Under the pieces are notes generated by a model that searched no databases, was not told the DNA's origin, and saw only the letters and a list, made by a program, of their open reading frames with translations. A stretch of 64,000 nt of DNA from Nonomuraea turkmeniaca (GTDB lineage: Bacteria; Actinomycetota; Actinomycetes; Streptosporangiales; Streptosporangiaceae). Positions 1-8,731 of the stretch are shown here, in pieces; positions within the stretch are counted from its first letter, which is position 1, and the number at the start of each line of letters is the position of its first letter. The DNA lies in NCBI RefSeq assembly GCF_005889735.1, contig NZ_VCKY01000001.1, positions 79,657-143,656 on the forward strand. The letters are read 5' to 3'. A program made the position numbers and the translations under genes.

Positions 1-2
1 AG

Positions 3-134
3 GGTGCGAAGTTCTGGCTCCTCGTGCTCACGTTGGTGTCGGCGCTAGCAGCGGGGGTCGAGCGAAGAAGGCTGCTCATAGTCTTTGCCCTTCTCAGTGC
101 CTGCCGTCGGAGCCAAACCGATCCGGCAGTTTAG
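3..134 (+). CDS. C-terminal fragment of a possible membrane protein (cut by window edge)
   Basis: The frame is open from the left edge and ends at TAG 132-134, giving about 43 residues. A hydrophobic stretch (FWLLVLTLVSALAAG) is followed by Arg-rich residues and a second hydrophobic patch, as in the last membrane helices of an integral protein. No family is recognisable from so little sequence, and it could be chance. About 110 bp without a gene separate it from the next start. Confidence 0.3.
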   Translation, partial: GAKFWLLVLTLVSALAAGVERRRLLIVFALLSACRRSQTDPAV

Positions 135-246
135 GACCGTGATCGTCGGGGGCCCTGGTCTCGTACTCGCTCCCGCAAACAGCGAGGGACAGGGTGGCAC
201 GGGTGTGTCACGCCTCTCACCTTTGACTCGTCCGTAAGCTGAGGGT

Positions 247-3129
247 GTGTCCCCCTCACTGGTCCTGCTCGACGGCGTCCGCTGGCGGGATGTGCGCGTG
301 GTCGGCGATCGTGCGCAGACCCTCCTGGCAGTGCTCGCCATGCACGGACGTGCAGGGGTCAGTGACGAGCGCCTGGTCGAGGAGTTGTGGCCCGATGAGG
401 CGCCGACCAATCCGACGAAGGCGCTGCAAGTGGTCGTCTCGCGGACCAGGACGGCGACCTGCGCCGACGTCGTGGTGCGGATCTCGCGTGGTTACCGGCT
501 TGGGCTGGCCACCGATCAGGTGGACGCGCTGCTGGTCGGCGCGCTGGTGGAGGAGGCGCGGGCGGCACTGGGCGAGGACGACGTGGCGCTCGCGTGTCGC
601 CGCGCCGACGAGGCCATGGGTCTCGTGGCCGGCGGCTCGGATGGTGCCACGGGCGCGCTCGCTGAGCTGAGGGGCATGGCAGCGAAGTGGGTGGCCGAGG
701 CGCGGCGGGTGGCGGCGATCGCGCGGGGCCGGAGCGGCGCTCACGAGGCCGCGCTGCAGCTGCTGGAGGAGGCCGCAGCCGATTGGCCGCACGACGAGGA
801 ACTGCTCGTCTGTCTGCTGAGGAGCGAGGCCGCCGTACGAGGTGTCGCCTCAGCTCTGGAGCGCTACGAGCGGTATCGCGCGGGCCTGGTGGCGCGGCTC
901 GGCACCGAACCAGGGCCTGAGCTCGCCCGCGTGTACGCCGAACTCCTCATCGCGGATCGCCCGGTGCGTGAGGGCATCCTGTTCGACGGCTCCTCGTTGC
1001 TCGGCCGCGATGGCGACATCCGTGCGGTGCACGCCCTGTTGCAGACCAGCCGGGTGGTCTCCATCATCGGCCCTGGCGGGCTGGGCAAGACGCGGCTGGC
1101 TCATGTCGTCGGCAGAGCCGCCGCGCAGCCCGTCGCTCACTTCGTCGAGCTCGTCGGCGTGTCCTCGCCCGAGGGCGTGGTGGGCGAGGTGGGCTCGGCG
1201 CTCGGGGTTCGGGATTCGGTCAGCGGGCGTCGTGCGCTGACCGCCGAGCAGCGCTCAGACGTTCGCGCCCGGATCGCCCAGCATCTCGATCAGGCTCCGG
1301 CGTTGCTGATCCTGGACAACTGCGAGCACGTGATCGAGGCCGTCGCCGCCCTGGTGGCGTTCCTGACCGTGACGACCCGCGACCTGCGGGTGCTCACCAC
1401 CTCGCGCGCCCCCTTGTCGATCCCCGCCGAACGCGTCTACCCGCTCGGCGAACTGCCCGCGGGCGACGCGGTGGAGTTGTTCCGCCAGCGCGCCACAGCC
1501 GCCCGTCCGGGTGTGCGGATCAACGAGGGAGTGGTCGACGAAGTCGTCGCCCGCCTCGACGGGCTGCCGCTCGCGATCGAGCTGGCAGCGGCCAAGGTAC
1601 GGGCAATGTCGGTGGAGGAGATCGCACGGCGCCTGGCGGACCGGTTCGTCCTACTGCGCGGCGGGAACCGTACGGCCCCCGACCGGCACCAGACGCTGCT
1701 CGCGGTCATCGAGTGGTCGTGGAATCTGCTGGACGAGCCAGAACGGCGGGCGTTGCGATGGATGTCGCTGTTCAGCGACGGTTTCACGCTGGCCACGGCC
1801 GAGCACGTACTGGGTTCGGACGCCCTGCACGTCGTGAACGCGCTGACCGAGCAGTCGATGCTGAACGTCCGCGAGACGACGTACGGCCTGCGCTACCGGA
1901 TGCTGGAGACCGTCAGGGAATTCGGGCGGATGCGGCTGAAGGAGGCCGGCGAAGAGGTGGCCGCTCGGGAGGCCCAGCGAGCCTGGGCGACGGCGTACGC
2001 CCTCGAACACGCCTCCAAGCTGTTCGGCCCGGCGCAGTTCGCGGCGGCCGACGCGTTGCACGCAGAAGAGAGCAACCTCGCCGATCTGCTCCGGCAGGCT
2101 CTCGGCGGGCCCGATCCCGTCACGACGGTCCAGTTGCTGGCCGGCGTCGGCTCGTTGTGGTCGATCCGCGGCGACCACTCCCGGCTTCTCGTTCAGCGGG
2201 ACGCGATCGCCCAGGTGGTCAGCGGCTGGATGCCGCCGCCGCACCTCGTCGAGGTGACCAGGGCCGCCATGCTGATCACGCTCATGAACACCCTGATCAT
2301 CACCGACCACACCGGTGGTCCGATGCGCGGCCTTCTCCGTACGCTGCCCACTAGTGACGCAACGGATCCCCGAGTGGCGGCGATGGCCACGGTGGTGCTC
2401 GCGTGCGACACGGACGACGGCGCCGACGTGCGCCGACGGCTGGAGGAGTTGTGCCGGAGCGCCGACCGTGACGTGGTTTTGGCGGCGACGCAGACGAGCG
2501 CCCATGTCCGGGAGAACGCCGGGGACGTTACCGGGGCGATCGAGGCCGCCGAGCAGACCCTGAGGATGCTCCGCGAGGGCGAGGGCGAGGGCGAGGGGCC
2601 GTGGGTCGCCGCGATCATGCACGCGATGCTGGCCCACTTGGTCATGCAGCTCGGCGACCGACGGCGGGCGGTCGGACACGCGCGCACTGCCATCCCGGTG
2701 CTGAGCCGGCTCGGCGCCGCCGACGACGAGACCCAGCTCCGCGCGGTGCTGCTGATCTCCGCTCTCGCCGACGGCGACCTCGACAGCGCGGAGGCCGAAC
2801 TCGCCGAGATCGCCCGGATCAACGACAACGAGACCGTGCTCGGCGGGGTGGCGATGGCCTCGTTGTGCGCGGCCGAGCTCGCCCTCGCCCGCGGCGAGAC
2901 AGCCGCCGCGCTCGCGGAATACCGCCTGGCCGTTCGGCGGGCGCACAACCTGCGTCTGCCTGGGGTGCCGCGCCCGGAGGTCACGCCGTGGACGATCATC
3001 GCAGAGTCGGTCACTCTGACGGCCTACGCGTATCACGCCCCGCCGGAAGACGCCAGGTACGGCGAGGAACTGTTCTCCACCGTCCGGGGCTACGACCTGC
3101 TGGCCGCCGACAATCCCACTCGCGACTAG
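247..3129 (+). CDS. SARP-family transcriptional regulator with BTAD, NTPase and C-terminal helical repeats
   Basis: A 960-residue regulator of the AfsR/SARP type. Residues about 1-90 form a winged-helix DNA-binding domain, and about 95-240 look like a bacterial transcriptional activation (BTAD) helical domain. An NTPase module follows, with Walker A GPGGLGKT near residue 280 and Walker B LLILDNCEH near 352. The C-terminal half is alanine-rich and helical, TPR-like. Start is GTG 247 just after a GAGG. Proteins of this kind switch on secondary metabolism or stress genes in actinomycetes in response to nucleotide binding, but no biosynthetic cluster is adjacent, so its target is unknown. Its stop codon overlaps the 3' end of a carotenoid oxygenase remnant on the other strand. 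Confidence 0.85.
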   Translation: MSPSLVLLDGVRWRDVRVVGDRAQTLLAVLAMHGRAGVSDERLVEELWPDEAPTNPTKALQVVVSRTRTATCADVVVRISRGYRLGLATDQVDALLVGALVEEARAALGEDDVALACRRADEAMGLVAGGSDGATGALAELRGMAAKWVAEARRVAAIARGRSGAHEAALQLLEEAAADWPHDEELLVCLLRSEAAVRGVASALERYERYRAGLVARLGTEPGPELARVYAELLIADRPVREGILFDGSSLLGRDGDIRAVHALLQTSRVVSIIGPGGLGKTRLAHVVGRAAAQPVAHFVELVGVSSPEGVVGEVGSALGVRDSVSGRRALTAEQRSDVRARIAQHLDQAPALLILDNCEHVIEAVAALVAFLTVTTRDLRVLTTSRAPLSIPAERVYPLGELPAGDAVELFRQRATAARPGVRINEGVVDEVVARLDGLPLAIELAAAKVRAMSVEEIARRLADRFVLLRGGNRTAPDRHQTLLAVIEWSWNLLDEPERRALRWMSLFSDGFTLATAEHVLGSDALHVVNALTEQSMLNVRETTYGLRYRMLETVREFGRMRLKEAGEEVAAREAQRAWATAYALEHASKLFGPAQFAAADALHAEESNLADLLRQALGGPDPVTTVQLLAGVGSLWSIRGDHSRLLVQRDAIAQVVSGWMPPPHLVEVTRAAMLITLMNTLIITDHTGGPMRGLLRTLPTSDATDPRVAAMATVVLACDTDDGADVRRRLEELCRSADRDVVLAATQTSAHVRENAGDVTGAIEAAEQTLRMLREGEGEGEGPWVAAIMHAMLAHLVMQLGDRRRAVGHARTAIPVLSRLGAADDETQLRAVLLISALADGDLDSAEAELAEIARINDNETVLGGVAMASLCAAELALARGETAAALAEYRLAVRRAHNLRLPGVPRPEVTPWTIIAESVTLTAYAYHAPPEDARYGEELFSTVRGYDLLAADNPTRD

Positions 3130-3314
3130 ACCCCGAAACCGGCCGTACGGCCCATGCCCCAGATGTGCATAACAGGGTCTTCCACACCCAGCGGGTTGGG
3201 CCCGTTGCGCAGGTACCGACCATTGAGCTCAGCCGTGATCCGCCCGGTCACAGGGAGATCGAAGGCGGTGACCTCTTCAGTGACGGGCGCGAAAGGCCCT
3301 TCCAGATATCTCAT
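3126..3314 (-). pseudogene. N-terminal remnant of a carotenoid oxygenase
   Basis: The 62 residues contain the characteristic start of the carotenoid cleavage oxygenase (RPE65-like) family: YLEGPFAPVTEEVTAFDLPV followed by a GRYLRNGPNPLG motif. Family members are usually about 450-500 residues and carry four iron-binding histidines, all missing here. The frame ends in TAG at 3126-3128, inside the stop region of the convergent SARP gene, so the rest of the gene was deleted. The remnant is not expected to be active. Confidence 0.75.
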
Positions 3315-3715
3315 GTGGACACCGTACGCAGCAGACGTCTTTCCCTACAGCGGCAACGGAAAATGCCATGATGTGCACTAGTGCAACAGCGCGAGTCCGC
3401 TCTAAAAAATGGCTCTCGCGGCATCGCGGTCGGGCCGCCTGGCAGGCGGTTGTCGGCGCCGTGCCCTTTGCGTGCCCGATGAGACAGCTCTGCGCATTCC
3501 GCACGAAGGCAACTGTCCGCGGCTATTAGCGGACGGTAGGGGCGTGCAGATCCCCGACTATTTTCATGGCGGTCTGCTTGCAGATCGCGGGACTCAAGCA
3601 CGCAGATTATCTGTTACGGGCCCCCGTGGCGGGCGCCCGGAAGAGCGTGCCGGCATGATCAAGCGTCGCCCGGGGGTAGTTCGTCGCGACGCAGGTCAAC
3701 GAGGCGCCGTTGGCG
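3315..3715. other. 401-bp stretch without a convincing gene; holds one palindrome
   Basis: No open frame here has a recognisable product or good start signals. The one clear signal is a perfect 12-bp palindrome, TGCACTAGTGCA at 3374-3385, about 60 bp upstream of the carotenoid oxygenase remnant. This is where an operator for a dimeric repressor such as TetR could sit. The regulator itself is not present. Confidence 0.4.
3374..3385. promoter_or_regulatory. perfect 12-bp palindrome, possible operator
   Basis: TGCACTAGTGCA is fully self-complementary and lies just upstream of the start of the carotenoid oxygenase remnant (3314, minus strand). Position and symmetry fit a repressor operator. A random 12-bp palindrome is not rare in 64 kb, so this is weak. 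Confidence 0.25.
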
Positions 3716-4477
3716 TTATGAGCTCCGTTCGAGCGTGAGCAGTGGCTCAGAGAACACAGGCGCTGGTGCGCCAGGATCCGCGGCGACAGCCTGCTCCAGG
3801 CGGCGGAAGCCGGCCTCCAGTTCGTCGGGACTGAGCTGAGCGAAGAACGAAAGGGTGCGCAGGCGCAGCCGTTCGAGCATGTCACCGCAGGTGCCGGAGG
3901 ACGACTCGGTAACCGTGGCGAAGCTGGCAACGCGCCAGCCGTCTGACGTGAACATCGCGATGACCTCGTGCAGCGGCTGAAACAGCGAGGCGTCCACCTC
4001 AAAACCGCGGGGGAAGTGCTCCAGCCACCACGGCCGGGGATGGTGGTCGCTGAAATTCGCGCGCAGGAGCAGCCGCACGCCGGGCCTGAGCACCCTGGCC
4101 AGCTCCCGTACCGCCCGCGGCTTGTCCTGGACGTGGTGCCAGGACAAGAACATGAGAGCGTAGTCGGCGCTGCCGGACGGCACTGGCATGTCCTCGGCGG
4201 AGCCTGCCAGATACCGCACCCCGGGATGCAGGGACTCTGCCTGCGCTATCTCGCGCATGCGGACCGACGGCTCGACCCCGGTGACCGGCCCGAACGCTCG
4301 CGCCAGCGCGGGGGTGAACCTGCCGGTCCCTGAGCCGACGTCCAGCCCCGCCAGCGGACGCCGCTCGGGCAGCACCGCTCCGAAGGCACTGATCCATACC
4401 TGCAGCTGCTGCTCGGCAAGCGCACGGCCACGCGCGTAGTCCTGGTACTGCTCCGTGTCGTAGTCGATCCGCCTCAT
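3716..4477 (-). CDS. class I SAM-dependent methyltransferase
   Basis: A 253-residue protein starting at ATG 4477 (MRRIDYDTEQ). The SAM-binding glycine motif LDVGSGTGRF is near residue 50, an acidic residue follows in GVEPS, and SAEDMPVPSGSADYAL is the usual motif II region. ELARVLRPG (motif III) is typical of UbiE/Methyltransf_11 enzymes. The WHHVQDKPRAVREL stretch is common in small-molecule O- or C-methyltransferases. The substrate cannot be told. The gene stands alone; the frame upstream of 4477 stays open to 4855 but reads through the IS5 scrap in antisense and is not thought to be coding. Confidence 0.85.
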   Translation of the reverse strand: MRRIDYDTEQYQDYARGRALAEQQLQVWISAFGAVLPERRPLAGLDVGSGTGRFTPALARAFGPVTGVEPSVRMREIAQAESLHPGVRYLAGSAEDMPVPSGSADYALMFLSWHHVQDKPRAVRELARVLRPGVRLLLRANFSDHHPRPWWLEHFPRGFEVDASLFQPLHEVIAMFTSDGWRVASFATVTESSSGTCGDMLERLRLRTLSFFAQLSPDELEAGFRRLEQAVAADPGAPAPVFSEPLLTLERSS

Positions 4478-4629
4478 CGCAGCTCCCCGCGTCAGCCGGG
4501 CTACGGCAAACCGTCCGCCCGATATATCGACTGGATACATCGGCACGATATGCAGTGACGCATCATGCCGCAAGTCCGGCATGGCGGGCGGCCGCGCCTG
4601 CACCGCGGCGACCAGCCAGGTCCAGGGCG

Positions 4630-4794
4630 CGTTACGGGAACGGGAAGACCGTCTACAACCGGCATCGCCGCTGGTCGATGGAGGGAGTGTGGGCCAAGAT
4701 CCTTTATGCGCTGCTGGTCGGGTGTGATCAGGCCGAGGGCGCGGACTGGACGGTGAGTATGGACTCCATCGAGGTGCGCGCCCATCAGCACGCC
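4630..4794 (+). pseudogene. fragment of an IS5-family transposase
   Basis: About 55 residues read YGNGKTVYNRHRRWS, then WAKILYALLVGCDQAEG and DWTVSMDSIEVRAHQHA. This is the highly conserved N-terminal part of actinobacterial IS5-group transposases, including the first catalytic Asp of the DDE triad (DS-x-x-VRAHQHA). The rest of the transposase and its start are missing on both sides. It is a decayed remnant with no visible terminal inverted repeats. Confidence 0.75.
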
Positions 4795-4942
4795 TTGCCA
4801 GTGGCAGCAAGCCGACCCCGATGAGGAAGAGGTCAGCCGCTTGATCACGTGCCACTAGCGTGCTTGCGGAAGGCGAACATCATTCAGCATCACTTTTGGG
4901 GCGGTTGGGGCAAGAGGTGATGAACTACAGCAGTATTAACGC

Positions 4943-5626
4943 ATGGGATACCCTCGGCAGCCCGACCCGCGGGACTACCCCGGTGTGGTCACCACCCTGG
5001 TAGCGATCCTGGTGGTGCTCCTGCCGGGCGGCTTCACGTTCAGCTTGTACAAGCACCTGAACGCCCCCGACCCGGACACCGCCGTGGCCCTGCCGACCAC
5101 GGACCCCACACCCGAGCCCGCCGAGCCGAGACCCAGCGAGAAGGCACGACCACCGGGCTCCCCGATCGGCCACGAGGAGTTCGGCGACTGGAACTTCCGC
5201 CTGGGCAGCGTCACGTTCAAGGCCGAGAGGGTGGGTGGCTGGACGTACGACAACTGCGTCCCGGTCGACAGGCGGGGCGTGCTGGCGAAGAACAAGTGCG
5301 AGCGCGCCGTCCAGCTGGCCTACTCGGCCTACAGGGGGCATCTCACGGCGGTCCAGGTCATCATGTCCTTCCCCACCGAGAAGGCCGCAAAGGCCACGGC
5401 CGAGCAGCTGGCAAACTCTTCTGGGGCCGTGAAGTGGCGCCGAGACAAGATTCTCGGCAAGTACGTCTACGGCAAGATCCGATCGGGCGCGACCAAGAGG
5501 TACGTCATCCTCACGGTCGTCACCGCCGACAAGACAGCCCAGCCGAAGGCCACGCGGTTCCACCACTACCTGCACGCGGACCACTCGAACTATTTCCTCT
5601 TCCGCAACTCGACCGTCGCAGGCTGA
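4943..5626 (+). CDS. membrane-anchored protein of unknown function
   Basis: A 227-residue protein. A short cytoplasmic N-terminus rich in Pro/Arg precedes one transmembrane helix (VVTTLVAILVVLLPGGFTF, about residues 15-33). A Pro/Glu/Thr linker (about 40-75) leads to an extracellular domain with two cysteines (NCVPV and NKCERA) that may form a disulfide. The domain reads like an uncharacterised actinobacterial surface domain (SAYRG, VIMSFPTEKAAKATAEQL). No enzyme motif is visible. It is unlinked to its neighbours, an IS5 scrap and a divergent two-component system. Confidence 0.6.
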   Translation: MGYPRQPDPRDYPGVVTTLVAILVVLLPGGFTFSLYKHLNAPDPDTAVALPTTDPTPEPAEPRPSEKARPPGSPIGHEEFGDWNFRLGSVTFKAERVGGWTYDNCVPVDRRGVLAKNKCERAVQLAYSAYRGHLTAVQVIMSFPTEKAAKATAEQLANSSGAVKWRRDKILGKYVYGKIRSGATKRYVILTVVTADKTAQPKATRFHHYLHADHSNYFLFRNSTVAG

Positions 5627-5670
5627 GTCGGGGTTGGTCGTTCGGCATATCGAGGTGGCGTCAGGCTGCG

Positions 5671-5733
5671 CTAGCTCAAATCGATGAGAGCCGAACCTCG
5701 CGGTTCGAGTCCTCGCGGTTCGAGTCCTCTCGG
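5671..5733 (+). other. tRNA-like remnant with a 15-bp tandem repeat
   Basis: TAGCTC at 5672-5677 followed by GAGAGC at 5686-5691 looks like a tRNA D-arm with positions 8-9. About 10 bases later comes CGCGGTTCGAGTCCT, the shape of a T-arm, duplicated exactly in tandem (5699-5713 and 5714-5728). The anticodon arm is absent and the T-stem pairs poorly. I read it as a possible deleted and duplicated tRNA pseudogene, but the match is short. The rest of 5627-5920 holds nothing I can support. Confidence 0.25.
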
Positions 5734-5920
5734 CCGCGCTCCGTCCCTGCCACCGGCAGGATCACCCCGCCATGCTGCTCGCCGTACTGCGTCACCTGGA
5801 CGCGGCGGAGCGAGCCGGAGGGCCCACCGAACGCGGAAGGATCTGCATGGCCCACGCGCGGGTGGACGTCAAGGGCGACCAGCAAGGACCTGAGCGACAA
5901 GAGAGAGCATCGCGACCCGG

Positions 5921-6556
5921 TCAGGGCACCAAGCCCGCTTCGTAGGCGACGATGACGAGGTGCACCCGGGTGCGCGCGTCGAGCTTGGTCAGCAGGCGGC
6001 CGACGTGGGTCTTCACCGTGCCCAGGCTGAGGTGAAGCGCGGCGCCGATCTCGTGGTTGGACAGACCTCTGGCGATCAGGACCAGGACCTCCCGCTCGCG
6101 TTCGGTGATCTCGAGCTTCTTGGGCGGCGGCACGTGGGCCACGTACCGTTCGATGAGCCGTTGGGTGACGGTGGGCGCGAGGAGGGCGTCGCCGCCGGCG
6201 ATCACTTGGATGGCCTTGAGCAGGTCAGGCGGTGGGGTGTCCTTCAGCAGGAAGCCCGCGGCACCGGCGCGCAGCGCGCCGTAGACGTACTCGTCGAGGT
6301 CGAACGTCGTCACGATGAGAACCCGCACCTCCGGATGCGCGGCGCAGATGTGGCGGGTGGCCTCAATGCCGTTCATGACGGGCATGCGTACGTCCATGAG
6401 CACCACGTCGGGTCGTTCGCGCCGGCTGATCGCGACCGCCTCCTCGCCCGTGGCCGCCTCCCCTACCGCAGACAGGCCGGGCGCGCTGTCGACGAGCAGC
6501 CGGAAGCTTCCCCTGACCAGCGCCTCGTCGTCGGCGACCAGCACCCGGGTGGTCAT
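5921..6556 (-). CDS. NarL/FixJ-family response regulator
   Basis: A 211-residue response regulator. The receiver domain (1-120) has the acidic pair VADDEA, phospho-acceptor Asp in VLMDVRMPV (about residue 54), Thr in VLIVTTFDLD and Lys in LLKDTPP. A LuxR-type helix-turn-helix follows (about 145-205: LTEREREVL-like LEITEREREVLVLIARGL, then HEIGAALHLSLGTVKTHV). It starts within the stop codon of the upstream kinase gene (4-bp ATGA overlap), so the two are co-translated. The likely target is the divergent ABC-2 exporter at 8033-9480. Confidence 0.93.
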   Translation of the reverse strand: MTTRVLVADDEALVRGSFRLLVDSAPGLSAVGEAATGEEAVAISRRERPDVVLMDVRMPVMNGIEATRHICAAHPEVRVLIVTTFDLDEYVYGALRAGAAGFLLKDTPPPDLLKAIQVIAGGDALLAPTVTQRLIERYVAHVPPPKKLEITEREREVLVLIARGLSNHEIGAALHLSLGTVKTHVGRLLTKLDARTRVHLVIVAYEAGLVP

Positions 6557-7959
6557 GGCCCCTCCGCCGATGTCGGCAGGCGCGTGATCCTCGAGTCTCC
6601 CAGCCGGTCGGCTGGACGCCGGGAGGAGTCCTGGGACGGGCCCCGCACGGGGTCCTGCGGCAGGCGCCCTGATGTCTCCTGCGGCCGGGATCCCGACGGC
6701 TCCCCCGGCGGGCGTCGCGGATGTTCCTGCCCCGAATGTGGCCGCTCGTCCGTCGGCGGGGGTCGCAGGGGCTCCTGAACGGGGCGTCGCGGCGGGTCCT
6801 CTGGAGCGCCCTGCACCGGCAGGAACGCGTACACGCGGAAACCATGCAACGGCCGGGGCCCCGCCTCGAAGGCGCCACCGAACACCCGTACCCGCTCGCG
6901 CAGTCCCGCCAGCCCATGGCCCGCCGCCGCAGCGCCCGCTTCTCCGCCCCGCCCGTCGTCGACCACCTCGACCCGAATGCCCTCTTCCTCCCGCACCACG
7001 GTCGCACGGGCATGGTCCGCCCCAGCATGCTTGATCACATTGGTGAGCGCTTCCTGCACGATGCGGTACACGGTCAGCTCCAGCTCACGCGGCACGTCCC
7101 CGGTGACGGACAGGTACGCGTCGACCCCGGCCGTCCGGGTGCGCTCCACCAACTCCGGCAGATCAGACAGCGTGGGGGCGGGTGCCCGCGAGGCTTCGCC
7201 GTCCTCCCGCAGGATTCCGAGTAATCGACGGGTTTCGTGCAGCGCCGACCGGCTCGTCTCGCCGATGGAGCGCAGGGCCCGGCGCATCACCTCCGGCTTC
7301 CCGACGTGCTCGGCGACCCCCGCCTGCACGGCGATCGTGCTGAGGCTGTGTCCCACGACGTCGTGCAGCTCCCTGGCGATGCGCAACCGCTCCTCCGTCG
7401 CCTCCGCCCTGGCGCGCTCCTCCGCGTGCGCGGCCAGCCGTTCGACGTAGAGCGAACGCTCGCGCATCATCGCCCCGGCCGCCCAGAAGGCCACCAACAC
7501 CCCGACCACCCACAGGGAACTCTGGATGCTCTCCTTGCTCATCGGCCACCGGAACAGCACCGTCGCTGCCACCGCGAGCGCGGTCAGCAACGCGCCGACC
7601 GCCCAGGTCCGGCCGGCGAACCGCGCGACCGCATAGGCGGCCATGGGCACGGCCAGAACGTCCCCTCCACCCGGCACCATCGCGAGCATGCCCATTTCAC
7701 CGGCGATGACGACGCAGAACGCCGTACGCGGCCAGATCCGCCGCACGGCCAGCGGCAGCGTCGTGGCCAGCGCCGAGACGGCACCCGCCCATCCCGCGTC
7801 GTGGTAGCTCGCCAACTGCAGGTAGAGGAACGCCACCACGACCGCCCACAGGCCGTCGAGCAGCACCCAGGCCCACCTGGGCACCCTGCTGAACAACGGT
7901 GGACGGATCTCGGTGACTGGCACGCCTCGACGGTAGACCTCCGACTCGGCCCCGCACAT
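6553..7959 (-). CDS. NarL-partner sensor histidine kinase with long Pro-rich tail
   Basis: A 468-residue kinase. About five hydrophobic helices lie in residues 25-160, followed by a coiled linker. The HisKA_3 dimerisation/phospho-acceptor motif is RIARELHDVVGHSLS (His near 197), and the HATPase domain has VVDDGRGG and GHGLAGLRERV. The last roughly 95 residues are unusual: a hydrophilic Pro/Arg/Ser/Gln-rich tail (PPRRPVQEPLRPPP and similar) after the ATPase fold ends. The N-terminal start is uncertain; ATG 7959 and an in-frame GTG near 7924 are both possible. It probably senses envelope stress or an antibiotic, inferred from the exporter beside it. Confidence 0.9.
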   Translation of the reverse strand: MCGAESEVYRRGVPVTEIRPPLFSRVPRWAWVLLDGLWAVVVAFLYLQLASYHDAGWAGAVSALATTLPLAVRRIWPRTAFCVVIAGEMGMLAMVPGGGDVLAVPMAAYAVARFAGRTWAVGALLTALAVAATVLFRWPMSKESIQSSLWVVGVLVAFWAAGAMMRERSLYVERLAAHAEERARAEATEERLRIARELHDVVGHSLSTIAVQAGVAEHVGKPEVMRRALRSIGETSRSALHETRRLLGILREDGEASRAPAPTLSDLPELVERTRTAGVDAYLSVTGDVPRELELTVYRIVQEALTNVIKHAGADHARATVVREEEGIRVEVVDDGRGGEAGAAAAGHGLAGLRERVRVFGGAFEAGPRPLHGFRVYAFLPVQGAPEDPPRRPVQEPLRPPPTDERPHSGQEHPRRPPGEPSGSRPQETSGRLPQDPVRGPSQDSSRRPADRLGDSRITRLPTSAEGP

Positions 7960-8032
7960 CGGCCCGCAGTCTGATATCGGATCGGACCTGGGTCAGACGC
8001 GGAAACGCGTCCGGCGGGGGATCGTCGGACAC

Positions 8033-8731
8033 ATGATCGAAGTTTCCGGTCTCACCCAACGTTTCGGACGCGAAGTGGTCGTGCACGACCTCTCTTTCGA
8101 GGTACGCCCCGGCCGCGTCACCGGCTTCCTGGGCCCCAACGGGGCGGGCAAGACCACCACGATGCGGCTGATCCTCGGGCTCGAACGCCCCACGGCGGGT
8201 CGTGCCACGGTCGACGGCCTGCCGTACCACGAGATCGACAGGCCCCTCACCAGGGTCGGCGCGCTGCTCGACGCAACGGCAGTGCACGGCGGCCGCCGCG
8301 CCGACCAGCACCTGCGATGGCTCGCCGCCTCGAACGGCCTGCCGTACGACCGGATCGCACCCGTGCTCCGGCAGGTGGGCCTGGGGGACGTCCGTAAGCG
8401 CATCCGGGCCTACTCCCTCGGGATGAAACAGCGGCTCGGCATGGCGGCGGCGCTGCTCGGCGACCCGCCGGTGCTGCTGTTCGACGAGCCGATCAACGGT
8501 CTCGACCCTGAAGGCGTCAGGTGGACGCGCGACCTGCTCAAATCCATGGCCGCCGATGGCCGTACGGTCCTGATCTCGAGCCACCTGATGTCCGAGATGG
8601 CGATCACCGCCGACCACTTGATCGTCATCGCCCGCGGACGGCTGATGGCCGACGTGCCCACCGCCGAGTTCGTCCGCCCGGGCGCGTCCCTGGAGGACGT
8701 CTACCTTGAGGTCGTCGGGGGTATGTCGTGA
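8033..8731 (+). CDS. ABC-2 type transporter, ATP-binding protein
   Basis: A 232-residue ATPase. Walker A is GPNGAGKTTT (about 39-48), the signature is SLGMKQRLGMAAALL, Walker B is VLLFDEPINGLDPEG, and the switch His lies in ISSHLMSEM. It resembles BcrA/antibiotic or bacitracin export ATPases but is shorter at the C-terminus than the usual 300 residues. It overlaps the permease gene by 4 bp (GTGA). A GACGCG-GAAA-CGCGTC hairpin (7996-8011) lies just upstream. Divergent from the two-component system, which probably controls it. Confidence 0.92.
   Translation: MIEVSGLTQRFGREVVVHDLSFEVRPGRVTGFLGPNGAGKTTTMRLILGLERPTAGRATVDGLPYHEIDRPLTRVGALLDATAVHGGRRADQHLRWLAASNGLPYDRIAPVLRQVGLGDVRKRIRAYSLGMKQRLGMAAALLGDPPVLLFDEPINGLDPEGVRWTRDLLKSMAADGRTVLISSHLMSEMAITADHLIVIARGRLMADVPTAEFVRPGASLEDVYLEVVGGMS

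Noticed and set aside
247..3129. SARP at the left end as a regulator of the phosphonate cluster
   Set aside because: It is more than 32 kb away with many unrelated genes between; no sequence link was seen.
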